A stretch of DNA of 64,000 bases, taken from NCBI RefSeq assembly GCF_000315625.1, contig NW_005434527.1, positions 1 to 64,000 of the forward strand. The letters run 5' to 3'. Position 1 is the first letter of the stretch; each line of letters starts with the position of its first letter. Source of the DNA: Guillardia theta CCMP2712. Its lineage: Eukaryota > Cryptophyceae > Pyrenomonadales > Geminigeraceae. A program made the translations under genes and the position numbers. Below the pieces are notes generated by a model that saw nothing but the letters and a program-made list of their open reading frames with translations, made no database searches and was not told the DNA's origin. Positions 32,692-45,827 of the stretch are shown one piece after another.

Positions 32692-32988
32692 AGCAATCTA
32701 AACTATCATGACCGTAGGCTCCCGGCGATAATGATAGCAATCAGGAGACTGAGAGTCACTGAGAGGCTTGGCACTGATGGAGTTTAGACCCGGCTAGCCT
32801 GGCTCCCTGCGGGCAGGCGCAGTGCCCCGGCGGGCGGAGAAAACCGTGACTCCGAGGCTGACTCAGTCGGATAGCCTGGATCCTGGCCCCCTGTCGCCGG
32901 ATCTGGGATTCAAGCCGCAGGAGTCCAGGCAGCCTGGATCCGATTGACGAGTTCAGAAGTAGGGGGATGAGGGTCTCAAGGAGCGGAC
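32692..32988. other. Short GC-rich spacer
   Basis: No gene seen. A GC-rich stretch (32780-32945) resembles the other islands in composition but carries no AACTTTGAGTAAAG motif. Confidence 0.5.
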
Positions 32989-33258
32989 ATGTCGGAAATC
33001 CAGGTTGTTGAAGCTCCAGGAGCTGACGAAATCGCAGAGGCGAAGAAGTGGCCGACATGGGACTGTGAACCTTCAAAGTTTCCTTGGTCATACAGCCAGA
33101 CAGAGACTTGTTATGTTCTTGAAGGACACGTCACTGTTACCCCAGACGGAAGCCAACCAGTTGAGATCAAGGCAGGGCAGATGGCTACGTTCCCCAAGGG
33201 AATGAAATGCACTTGGGAGGTGCACACATACATTAAAAAGCATTACAACTTTGAGTAA
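32989..33258 (+). CDS. Small cupin-fold protein (DUF861/cupin_3 type)
   Basis: Single-exon ORF of 89 residues. The sequence has the family's landmarks: PTWDCEPSKFPWSYSQTETC, VLEGHVTVTPDG, IKAGQMATFPKGMKCTWEV and a terminal KKHYNFE. The Glu in TETCYVLEG and the later strand correspond to the shortened metal-binding region of the group. Proteins of this type are widespread in plants and algae; their substrates are mostly unknown. The length fits the whole domain and nothing more. The stop codon lies within an AACTTTGAGTAAAC sequence, probably by chance. Confidence 0.85.
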   Translation: MSEIQVVEAPGADEIAEAKKWPTWDCEPSKFPWSYSQTETCYVLEGHVTVTPDGSQPVEIKAGQMATFPKGMKCTWEVHTYIKKHYNFE

Positions 33259-33314
33259 ACAAGAGTGTTGGAAAGGTTCGTTAATCACAGGTTTTGATAA
33301 CTCAATTCATTTTT

Positions 33315-35025
33315 TCAAATTTCACCCTTTTCTTTGTGCTTTACGAGATCCTCCAGCGTGTATGCTGATTGATTCACCCACCATTCTGAAACATGTGCTA
33401 ATCCATATCTAGGAGCCCATGAGTAGGTATCTAGCGAGATAAAGGGGGGCAAGTATCCCTTGGATGCAATATTTAACTCCAAAGCTAACCGTGAAAATTC
33501 CCCAGAAAGTTGCAAAATGAGGTAGTCACATTCTCTGAGTAAGAACAAGTCTAAAAGAGCAGAATCAGCAGCCAGACGTCTGTCTAACACCCCAATTCTC
33601 ATAGCCAGATCATAATTTGTGTCGGATTGTAGAAAGTTCCTTTTGACGTCAACACCCATCCATTGGACTTCAGAAAGCTGCGCGTGAATTGAAGGATTGT
33701 TTCGAATCTCGGTCAGGACGTTAGGATCATCTGCTTCAAACGTTCAGAGCAGACCATTGCAGAGAAGATCAAATGAAATAGAGAAAACAAGCTTACAGAC
33801 CTGTGGATATAAAAACAGACTTTGTGCTATACACTCTGCTGAACAGCTTGATCGCTGGAACCACATCTTTTTCCACGTCCAAACAAAATGACTTTGGCAT
33901 AAGTTCTGCATGATGCATTTTTCCGTTGCGCCATCCTGCACAGGCATCCCCTCGGCGAACATGGACGCCGATGACAGGGTCCCTTCCCCAACCCATAATG
34001 GTTTTGTATCTTGAAATCATTGTCTCCAATCTATGATTAGGCGCGAGAAGGTATTGAATCAGCGCACTGCAATTACAAGAGCAACGTTCAGATATTCCAA
34101 TCCTTGCAAAAACACTATATACTTACATATTCCACCACAAAATCCCGGCAGAGAAGCCATATCTATCGCTGATAAACTCTGGTGGAAGGTAATTGCGCCA
34201 AAAACTGGATAATGCTTTCGCTTCTTTACATTGCGATTCATCAGTGAATAAAAGGCCCGAAAACAGCGGCTCAAAATAGCAAGCACTGTATGTGCATAGA
34301 GCTCAAAACAGAACTTCACAACAAATAATTAGATGACTCACCAGTTCTCAAATTGAAGTTCTTCATTTGTCTTTGGTGCACAACTACGGAATCTAAAACT
34401 TTGGCTAGTGGGAAAGCAATACGCACCCATCATGTAGGAAATAATCGTAGGGGTACCTAAGAACAAGAGTTGAATTTGATGTTAAAGCTGATGACATCGC
34501 GCCTTGCATGTGATGCACCCAAGAGCCGAAGCCTCTACTTTCCATCTTCACCATCAGTACCTTAAAGTCTGGACTCGCACATCCACGACGATGTTGCAAT
34601 CGATTTAAGTCCAAAGTTAGTTGTGAGAAATTTCGCATAAAACCATAAGTCTGTTCCATTCGTTTGATTGTTCTTATCCTTGGGTCATTTGAGGGAACAT
34701 AGAATGAATCGGACAGAATGTGGAAGTCACAACTGTCTCCAAACCAATCTGCATCACAGATACATGTTCGATTGAGTTTACAAAGGCCGTGAATACAAGC
34801 ACAGCCTCCGCAGCAATTACTCGTTGATCGGCATGTTAGACATTCGTCCTCATCAGTACGCCTGATTTGCCTGGTAGAAAGCATTGAAATTGTTGCCATC
34901 ATTTTTCTCAAATACTTCTCTTTCCCTTCGAATTCTGTTTGCCTTGTCAAATCCTCTCCAACATTCCGCACTATCATCCAGATCAGGACCAGAAGGACCT
35001 TGACAAGCACGTTATGGTTTGACAT
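33315..35025 (-). CDS. EGF-containing GT23-like fucosyltransferase
   Basis: Multi-exon gene read on the reverse strand. Exon 1 (35025 to ~34430) starts with a type II membrane anchor (VLVKVLLVLIWMIV). Next comes an EGF-like Cys module (CCGGCACIHGLCKLNRTCIC followed by DADWFGDSCD), then SRGFGSWVHHMQGAMSSALT, resembling the GDP-fucose transferase start (GYGCQLHH in FUT8). Later exons give CAPKTNEELQFENW, CYFEPLFSG with SFWRNYLPPEF, GFSAGILWWNM, and a GVHVRRGDACAGW motif (33,980 region) typical of alpha-1,6-fucosyltransferases and NodZ. The last exon contains LLRECDYLILQLSGEFSRLA. It probably acts in the Golgi on glycans. An EGF module in front of such a catalytic domain is uncommon. Splice sites GTGCGT, GTGAGT and GTAAGT were seen. 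Confidence 0.75.
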
Positions 35026-35354
35026 GATAGCTACAGCTTCGTTCTAGCACCAGCTTCGATCATACTCTCCTCTCGCATCCGACGGAAATCGAACAGTCTC
35101 AAAAATGCCAGAGGGGGTGGGGGTACCCTGGTACTGCGAACCCAATAGATGCCAGGGGTACAGATGGCTACTGGGGGTGGATGTGGGAGCGTATCAAGAT
35201 GGCGAATGAAGCTCGGGGAAGGCAACAGAAAGCAGAGTAGAGAAGAGCATAGTACAGTAAGCAGCCAAGAACAAGGGATACAGGTGCAGACAAGTGCCTC
35301 AAGCCTCATTCTTACCTAGCCTAATCCCTCAACTTCGCCGCAGTAATCCAATCA
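35026..35354. other. Divergent intergenic region
   Basis: It lies between the fucosyltransferase-like (-) and kinase-fusion (+) genes. No repeat-family copy or clear motif was seen. Confidence 0.5.
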
Positions 35355-38349
35355 ATGCTTGCAGCAGATCCTTCCGAACAACTCGATGATTTCGTCAAGA
35401 AATACATATTCGATCAAGATCACAGCCTGCCGTCTGCAAGCGAGCTTCAAGAAGCAGCCACCTTGGCGCAGAAGGGTGTGATTCGCGATCTAGAATATGA
35501 GCCCAAGCTTCTCATCAGCTCTGTCACTTTCTTACGTCGCATTTTGTCGGCTTCTGTTCAATGTGGAGGCAACCAGCATGGGAAGTTTTCAAAGGCGGAG
35601 CAGCAAGGTGCTGTCAACTGCTGTGATCCATTCAAAAAGCCCAACCCGCCAAGTACAATAACAGGGGTGGCTCCTTGGGCCGCCAAACCTGCAGGCGTAA
35701 AGGCTTCCAAGGGAGGGTGGACCGCGGGAAGTGCAGGAAAACCTATGACGGTTGCTCCATGGATGAACAGCCCAGGAAGCAGTGTTGGCGCGTCACTGGC
35801 AAGAAGCTCAGCAACAAATCGTCCCATTCAACTCTCTGATTCTACTTTGTGTGCGATGTCAGCGTCTAACTTGGTTCGCGAAGTCTACGATGCAGAAGAA
35901 TGCACGCAGCTGATACCTCTACTGAACGAAGATCAAGTGATTCTGATCCTACAGGTATGCTGTGAAGTGGTAGATCATCTATGCTCGATTGGAGCACTCC
36001 GCGAGGCTGCAGGATCCGTAGCTGCTGTTGAGTTCGCCGAATACCCTGAGGAAGAGAGACTCAAGATTTGCAAGAGTTTCAAAAGCTTCATCATATCGAT
36101 GTACTTGAGGTTTCCGAGGCTTCGATTCGAGATGAGGCGCAAGTTGGCATCATCTGTTCTGTTGAATGTGCAGCAAAGTTCCCAGGTGCCACGAAATCAG
36201 ATGGGCGTCCGGTTGCACCTACTTGATGGGGGATCTCGAGACTCCTCCATCACCTTGACAGGAGTCACTTGCGCTTTGGAGATTCTGTGTGGGATGATAA
36301 AAGGATTTCGAAGATCTGAAAGCTCCAAAAGGCATCTTCAGCTGCTTAGAGATTTTCTTCTCCCACTGCACGCGCCGAGCAGTATGGTGGATGATCGTAC
36401 TCCTCTCCTCGAGCTGATCCACAAAGAGCTTTGCTTGTGTCTTGTTTCTTTTGTAGAGTATTGCCCAAGTACAGCAGCTGAAATCTTGAAGTCTATCATG
36501 GATCATTGGCCGACTGCTCTGTCTGCAAACAGCACGAAAGAAGTCCTTCTGCTGCATGAAATTGAAATGCTTCTTGATCACTCTCCGGCAGAGGCACTTG
36601 GAGATCCCGCCCTTCGTGATCTGTTGATGGATAAGATTACGACATGTTTCGAAGGATCAAAGAATTTCAGGGTAGCCGAACGAGCATTGATGATGTTTCG
36701 CAGCGATGGGGTTGTGAACCTGATGAGGCAGCATCATGACTCTATCGTTCCTTGGATGATCCCGAAATTGCTGCGAGCAGCTTCGGAGCACTGGAACCAA
36801 TCGGTACTGAAGATGATCGGGTCGGCTCTGTCCGTGTTAGATAGCATGGACTCAGAATCCTTTGAGAGGCTCATGGGCGATCGGACTGAATCAGTTCGCG
36901 AAACTGCTGCGCGATTGAATCCTCCGGAAGACGAAGCCAAAGTTGCTGCCGATAACTCTGCTAAGCAGAGAGCAATTGAAAAACTGAGAGACGCGAGAGA
37001 CCTCAATCTGTTCAAGTTGGCTATGGGCCATGACCTCGGCGTTGGCGCTTACTCCCGGGTTCGCTTTGGCAAGTTGATCGTGAAGGAACTTCCGCAGTCC
37101 CTGTGGCCGCACATTGCTGTCAAGATTCAGGACAGAGAGGTAATGAATGCTCAGGGCTATGCAGCCAATGTTGAAAGAGAAATCAAAATACTGAGCATGA
37201 TCAAACATCCTTCTATAGTGGGATTCATCGGATCCTTTACTACAGAGCAAAGTGTTTTCATTGCTATGGAATATCTACCAAATGGAGATCTACAGACCAT
37301 ACTTGCAGCAAAGGGATCCTTGTCAACATCGGCTACCCGATTTGTTACCGCAGAAATCATACTGGGTCTCCAGCATTTGCATCAGAACGGAATCGTCTAT
37401 GGCGATCTCAAACCTGAAAACGTCTTGTTTGATCTGCAGGTGAGAATTGTATTTGTTGCTAAATCGAGACTTGTCGCAAAAGTGATACGGCGAACCTGCT
37501 GCCAAGCAGAGTGCTTGGGATGTCTAATAAACGGGGCTGATTTGATTTTTTTGCAGTTCCACGTCAAACTTTCAGATTTTGGTTCTTCGCGATTGAGTAC
37601 TTTGATCCTTATTCTAACCTTTCTGTTGAATGAGTGTGCAGTATCGGAAGAAGAGGAGGAAGAAGGATTCCGTGAAAATCGGGTTGAAGGAACAGCAGAT
37701 TACATTTCGCCGGAGGTTAATTTGTGAGCCAGAAAGAGCTTGTCTTTACAACCCATTCTCTTAGGTTGCACAAGGGTTGAGTCGTTCCACCTTCGCCTCA
37801 GACGCGTGGGCCTTTGGCTGCGTCCTCTTTCAGCTATTGGCTGGTCATGTTCCCATCGTCTCTTCACTCGACAGGCACCTAGAGGTAGCTTAATCCCCCC
37901 CTCCTAGAAATAGGGAGCAACATGGGGAGGAGAGAGGAAGAGCAGTAGCGAGTCGGGAAAAGCTTGAACAGGAGGGAACCGAGGAGCGAATATGATGACC
38001 TTGTGGCAGCACGAAAATGGCATCGAAGGGAACAAGAGAAAACTCAGCCGGATTGTTCAATTCAGTGAGACCTTCGGTGCTGAAGGTCCTTCTTGTGTTT
38101 GGTTGAACTCTTGTCGCATCCCTTTGATCAAGATTTCTCACTGCTCAGGTCCCGAAGATGACTTCTTCGACGATGGCTTTCCGCAGGAGGTTGAAGTCTC
38201 ATGCAGACAAACTTGTCCTGATGCCATCGCAGGCAAAGGCTCTAGTCCGCAAACTTCTCTCTGTAGATCCCGCACAACGTTTGGATACAACGAACCCTCA
38301 AGGTATTTGGAGTGATGTGAAGAGTGACGGGTTCTACGCAAGGTTGTAA
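35355..38349 (+). CDS. B56 (PP2A B') subunit fused to a PDK1-like protein kinase
   Basis: Exon 1 (35355-37439) alone encodes ~695 residues and spans both domains, so the fusion does not depend on a predicted intron. Residues ~170-510 match B56-family PP2A regulatory subunits: MYLRFPRLRFEMRRKLASSV, LLRDFLLPLHAPSSM, ILKSIMDHWPTALSANSTKE, LLLHEIEMLLD, FRVAERALMMF and SEHWNQSVLKMIG. The kinase begins at ~560: Gly-loop GVGAYSRVRFG, AVKIQD (Lys), then VYGDLKPENVLFD, where the usual HRD is YGD. After introns 37440-37556 (117 nt) and 37597-37641 (45 nt) come VKLSDFGSS, an acidic EEEEEEG insert and GTADYISPEV. After 37716-37764 comes FASDAWAFGCVLFQLLAGHV. The last exons end LVRKLLSVDPAQRLDTTNPQ at 38349. 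The exons around 37885-38150 are unresolved. The loss of the HRD arginine suggests activation-loop-independent regulation. A kinase joined to a phosphatase-targeting subunit could act as a bidirectional switch. Confidence 0.85.
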
Positions 38350-39079
38350 ACAGAAAACTCTCCTAGCCCTCACTGAGCTGCTTTCTTCCCAGTGTTAATT
38401 TTGAGACCCTCCCGTCCCTGCAACCTCCACAATTCCATTCAGGGCTCGTCTCAGCAGCCACTGCCAACGATCGGCAATGGAACCGGAGGAAGCAATCCAT
38501 GCTCTGGTCGCCCATGCCTGACAACTACTCCAAGGTAAAGACGGTGGAGCCGTGGAGTGCATGGTGTCTTGACGGCTAGCCTTCAGGCTTCTTCTGCTTC
38601 CCTCGTTGTCCTTCCAGAGGAGCCGGAGGGAACGCAGCAGGTGGTTATAAGGTCCTGCAAAGACGAACATCATGCTCTCCCACCTACTGGCATCGTGCCG
38701 GCCATCAAGGAGGACGTGGCCATGGAAGAGGAAGGTGGAGGGGAGTCACAGGGGTCGATGCTAGGGCATCCGCGTGAAGAGGACGAGGAGATCGAACACA
38801 AGAGACCCTTCATATCGCCAACGAGTGGACGTCCGCCTACTGTTCCTTCAAGAAGTGGCGCGAGGCAGACTGGGGGTCATATTTAATTCGAGGGTACGAA
38901 AGCCAGGGAAATCAGCGATTCGGCCTACTTTTCCTCATGCTCCCATGCTTTTGGCTCCAGCCATCTGATGTTTCGCCATGACTGAGTACATGCCCTGCAA
39001 CATGCGATAAGGAAGAGAGCACTGAGTGCGGGCAACATGCGATATGGAAGAGCTCTCTCTCTCTCTCTCTCTCTACCTG
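38350..39079. other. Intergenic region with CT microsatellite
   Basis: Between two converging genes. A (CT)n run lies at ~39053-39074. The ORFs inside lack domain features. Confidence 0.55.
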
Positions 39080-41528
39080 TAGCTTCATGAGCTCTTGATG
39101 GGTTCCCTTCTCTACAATCTCTCCATCTTCAAGGACGCAGATACCTGCAGATCACAATGAGGCGACAAATTCAAACTTCATGCTCTTCTCACAGGTGGCG
39201 TCCTTAATGGTGCTCAGGCGATGTGCGATCACGAGGACAGTTCTTCCCTTCATCAGCCTGTAGCCACTCACATCCTCCCTGCTCCAAGAGACAGGTACCG
39301 GTCGAGCGCCTCTTGCACGGCTCCTTCACTCCTCGCGTCAAGCTGACTTGTAGCTTCATCGAGTATGAGAATCTTCGGGTCTTTCAGGATGGCTCGCGCG
39401 ATACTGGGAAGTCAGATTAGTCACTTCCTCTGCCACGCGTTTTGTCGGACCTGAGACGCTGCCTCTGCCCTGCACTTAGTCCGACCTGACTCACCATAGT
39501 CTCATACCTAGCAAGGATGTCAGTAACAGAAGAATGAAGAGTGCATGGCAGACCCCTGCGGAAGCTTGTTGATGAATTCTTCCGCGTTTGCCTCACGAGC
39601 TGCTCGGATCACCTCCTCATCAGTGGCGTGGGGTTTGCCATAGCGAATATTGTCCGCCACAGAGCCATGAAAGAGCATCGGCTCCTGGCTTACCGTCGCC
39701 AACTTGCTACGAAGCCACTCCAGGTCGAGTTGGCGGAGATCGCGACCATCAAGCTAATCGTGCGTGTGAGGTCAAGTACAAGGGAGGTGGGAGGGAGTGG
39801 AGGACAGTCTGAAGCCAAAAGAACACAAGGAAGCAATGAAGAGCACATGAGGAACGGGTATTCGGGACATGTTAGCGAAATGACAACCTTAATGTGCCCG
39901 GAGTCAGGATCGTAGAATCGCTGGAGCAGAACAGCAATGGTGGACTTGCCGTTACCGCTGCCTCCTACGAGCGCTGTAATGGTGCCGGGATTGAGGGTGA
40001 GGTTGAGTCCCCTTATCACTGTGACATCAGGTCTCGTTGGGTATGAGAAGAAGACGTTCTGCAGCTCGAGGGTGCCATGGATACTGTTTGGTTGGCTGCC
40101 TCTGCCTCGTTCAATGAGAGGCTGACGACGAAGAGTGCCAAAAACCTTGGAGGCGGACGCGAGAGCTCGTTGCTGCTCGTTGAGTATCTGCATGAGACTT
40201 CCAAGGGCGTTCCCAATCTTCCAGCTGTACTGCATGAACTGCATCATGTTCTCCAGGGTGATTCTTCCCTGCGCCACAAGAGATCCGCCATAGTACATTC
40301 CGCCAGCAGACAACATGAGGTTGACAGCATTGAAGAAGAGATGCGCTCCTCCCGTGAAGATACGATACTCGTTCTCCATCACGTACTGTTGCATCATCCT
40401 CTCCTCATACCTCTCGCTCTCCTTGCCTTCCGCACAGAATGATTGAACTGTTCTGGCGTTGTTGAGAACCTCAGAGGCGATTGCCGCTGTTTCTCGAGCT
40501 GCTTCATGTGCTCGAATCGCCTTCTTCCGACTTGCTCCCTGTGCTGCAACTGAGGCAATCGAAAGTACTGGAACAGCTGCGACCACCAAGAGAGTCGCAT
40601 ACGGTGAGATAGAAAGGACTTTGTATGCTCCATATACGATGGTAGTCAACGATGTCAAGGTGTTGGTGATCTGGTCAGTCACTGCCTGCTGCATTCTCAC
40701 CACATCCTCGCCCATCATGGACATGAGCTGGCCTTTGCTGTTTGCATCAAAGAAACCTATCTCCTGTTGAAGCATGGCAGCATACAGCTTGATCCTCAGT
40801 TTCTGCCGAATGCGTTCGGCCAGAGTTGCCATGAGAAAGTGTCTTGTTCCATCCAGCAGAATGATCGCTCCTTGAAGAAGCATGAATGTGTAAATAGGGG
40901 CTTTCAAGGGTAACTTTTCTCGACAAGCTGTCATGACGCCAGAAAACGCTGAAGGGAGATACAGGTTGAGGAGAGTGAATGTTAGCGTGACCGCTATGGC
41001 TGCCGCAAGGAAAAACCATTCACCATCGAGAATGCTGAACAAGTCATAGAAGCTAACGGGCTCTTCCTCGTCGCTGAGTGAAGAAGCCGGTTGCTGCTGG
41101 TGTCCTCCCTGCATTGTTGGAAGACCTGTTCCTGGTTCGCAAATCGCATCGTTACTCTGTCCTGATAGCTGCAAGCACAGCACTGAAGACGCCCCTGCTG
41201 CCAGCAAGCTTGCCAATCGTGATCCTGATGTATCACATGACCAGTTTTGGTCGTCATGGTGATGATTCTCGTGACTTTTGTTTTTGAACGTTCCCGAGGT
41301 CTTAAGATGTTTGGTCTTCTCCAGATCTGAAGGGGATTGAAAAATGTTGGAGATGTGCGGGTGTCTTGAAACCACGTTGGACGTGGAATAAAGCTGCTTC
41401 ACGTGATTGAGAAGGATCCTCGATGAAGAGCTGACGGTTACCCTCTGCATTGAAGATAGTGGCAGAAGAGAAGTAGAACACCACATAGATCGTGCAAGCA
41501 GTGATATTCTTGAATGTGGAAACATCAT
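39080..41528 (-). CDS. ABC half-transporter, ABCB/TAP type
   Basis: Exon 1 (41528-39888) encodes an N-terminal Ser/Arg/His-rich leader without acidic residues ([20 protein letters not shown]), a transmembrane domain with typical ABCB motifs ([58 protein letters not shown]), and Walker [14 protein letters not shown]. Exon 2 (~39753-39554) has [20 protein letters not shown] and [19 protein letters not shown] (Q-loop). Exon 3 has LSAGQRQRL (signature). Later exons give [20 protein letters not shown] (Walker B), [14 protein letters not shown] (H-loop) and [19 protein letters not shown]. The core is complete, about 700 residues. The leader suggests mitochondria. The serine of the signature is followed by Ala instead of Gly, a mild variant. 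The C-terminal end runs into the GA microsatellite and is uncertain. Confidence 0.85.
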
Positions 41529-43710
<2,182 letters not shown>

Positions 43711-44210
43711 ATTTCCCAACACTTAACTAACAGAGTTTTGTATTTTGTTTCCATCTAGATCTTTCCTAATAGAGCTCGACATAGTATTGTACCATTTGCG
43801 TGTAGTTTCATTGATTTGGAATAGTTGTATGGAAGTTTTGACTAACTCTGCAAAACCCTAAACTTTAGATAAAATTTTAAGGTTTCCTTCCAGACCTATT
43901 TTTCTCTCCATCACGCTTGACGGAGTGTCATGGCCTAGATGTTGCAAGAACATTTGCTGTGAGTTACGGTACGGTCCGACAGTCGATGTGAAACAGCATG
44001 TTACAGTAGTGCTGGCCGGTATGAGGATCAAAGTCTGAACTTTGAGTAAACCGTAGCCGAGCGTCCACTACTGTTGCTCGTACTGATTTTTAACTTAACT
44101 TTGAGTAAAGGACTGTTGCCCAGCATTCCCGCAAAGCAAGGCGGCATGCACATGATGAACGATGTCTTATTTGCTGCTGTATCTCTATTCGTCTCCTTCA
44201 CTCTCTCTCT
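43711..44210. other. Intergenic region with two copies of the dispersed motif
   Basis: AACTTTGAGTAAAC lies at 44038-44051 and AACTTTGAGTAAAG at 44097-44110; the second is preceded by TCGTACTGATTTTTAACTT, so it is the end of a family unit. No gene seen. Confidence 0.65.
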
Positions 44211-45634
44211 ATGAACTTCCCTCTTGTTTCCTTTGTCTTTCTCTGCTCTCTTATTCAAACGAAATCCGTCTCTTCGCGGCATGTGCAAGATGTAATTCGA
44301 GCCATATCTCCGCCGGGCGTAGGACCACGAAGCGAGGAATTTGGTCCTAGGCGTGCGCTGGGAAGCACGGACATAGATGGGAGAGGCGTACAGCATACTG
44401 TGTCTGTCTGTGGCCCTTTCATGTTCTTGGAAGACGCATTGCTTCCACGAGGTTTTGCTTCCCTTCAGTACTTTTCAGGCTATTGAGAACATTTCAGGAA
44501 AAATGCCGCCTCTGGGCAAGCATCCGCATGCTGGGCTATGTACTGCCACGATCTTGCTGCGAGGAGACTCCATCAAACACTGGGATAACATAAGGGACAT
44601 AGAGGAAACGGCAAAAAGCGGGGGCGTTTTGTGCCTGCACAGTGCCGGAGGCATCGTACATTCTGAGGAAGCTCATGATGAGGACAAGGATGAGAGCAGC
44701 TTCACGCACATTTTGTACGTGTGGTTCGATCCAGGTAAATGAATGCCGTGTTTAAAATCCAGATTCATCGATTATTCCAGGAATTCATAGAAGTCAATTG
44801 ATGTTTCCAAGAATTGAAATATTTGAGCCCTGTCAGTTGCCAATGGTATTTCCCCTTCTCTTTCCCTTTCCCCACACCCTGTTGATGTCTGAATTGGACT
44901 AAACAGATACAAGAAAGAGACATGCGCATACGCTTGTTCATGGGTTCTTACATGGGTCGGACTTCCCCAGTCTCTACGTACGACGCTGAGTAAGAACTCT
45001 TTGATCCTCATTCGCGTGAGTGACCTCTACTAGCATACTAGTACTCGACTGTCACTTGCCACCCGGGGAAGAGGAGCATGTCATTTTGATCCCCTCGCGC
45101 ATGGATGCGGCTATCGTCTTCATTCCGAGGTTCGGAGGGTCAGGCTATTTCGGTGGCTCGAGGACGCCAATATCAGAGCTGGAAACAGGAATGCTTTCAG
45201 CCACTGGCAACTTCATGTCAGTTAGGAGCGCTTCCAGTCTCAGTTTGCATTTTTTCCTCCTTGCTGGCAAGAGTTTCTCCCTAGAGGAGCGAACTTTCCT
45301 TTTGACAGGCCACAGCGGGGCGGTAAGTGGTCATGCTCGGCACCCGCAGCGATTGACCCCAATGCCGACAGGTGCTTGCTACCAGTGAGGAGAAAGCGAG
45401 GAGTTTGATGGAAGACTTCGAGAGAGACCCAGATAACTTTGGAAACTTTTTTGATGTATTGCATCCTTGCGCTTCTTCTTCTCTAACCTCAAGCAGGAGG
45501 AGGCTTGGCACAAAAAGAACGAGGAGCTGGACATGTCCTACCCTGAAGAATCGTCACCACCTTCTCTTACCGATATCCCTGACTTTCCAGACCCCGGAGG
45601 AAGGCTCAATGTCACATACGATGATTCAGAATGA
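44211..45634 (+). CDS. Pirin-family protein with N-terminal signal
   Basis: Multi-exon gene. The ATG at 44211 gives a hydrophobic leader (FPLVSFVFLCSLIQ). Pirin landmarks follow: HTVSVCGPFMFLEDALLP, GKHPHAGLCTATILLRGDSI (the His motif of the cupin metal site), and KSGGVLCLHSAGGIVHSEEA. Later exons give RSQLMFPRIEIFEPCQLPM, RLFMGSYMGRTSPVSTYDAE, LDCHLPPGEEEHVILIPSRM, LATSEEKARSLMEDFERDPD and a C-terminal DIPDFPDPGGRL ending at the TGA at 45632. Pirins are bicupin proteins, some with quercetinase activity and some nuclear. The leader suggests a secretory or plastid route, unusual for pirin. The junction between the 44211 frame and the HPHAG frame (around 44460-44490) is not resolved. Confidence 0.7.
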
Positions 45635-45827
45635 AAGGTGGAAGGAAGGAGAGAAGAGTCATGGCATTCCAGTTTCATAACATACCATTCCAATCATTTA
45701 CCTCATCTCCAACCTGTACATTCTTATTTTACAGTAGCTAGCCAGATGCTTGGCATCTTATCAGGCGGTTTGTTTGAGAGCCCCCCGTCCTTGTGGCCTG
45801 CTAACATCTACAATATGCTCTAAGGAT

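Noticed and set aside
33247-33260. AACTTTGAGTAAAC at the cupin stop codon as another repeat-family copy
   Set aside because: The codons AAC TTT GAG encode the conserved NFE end of this cupin family and the flanks show no repeat similarity; probably coincidence.
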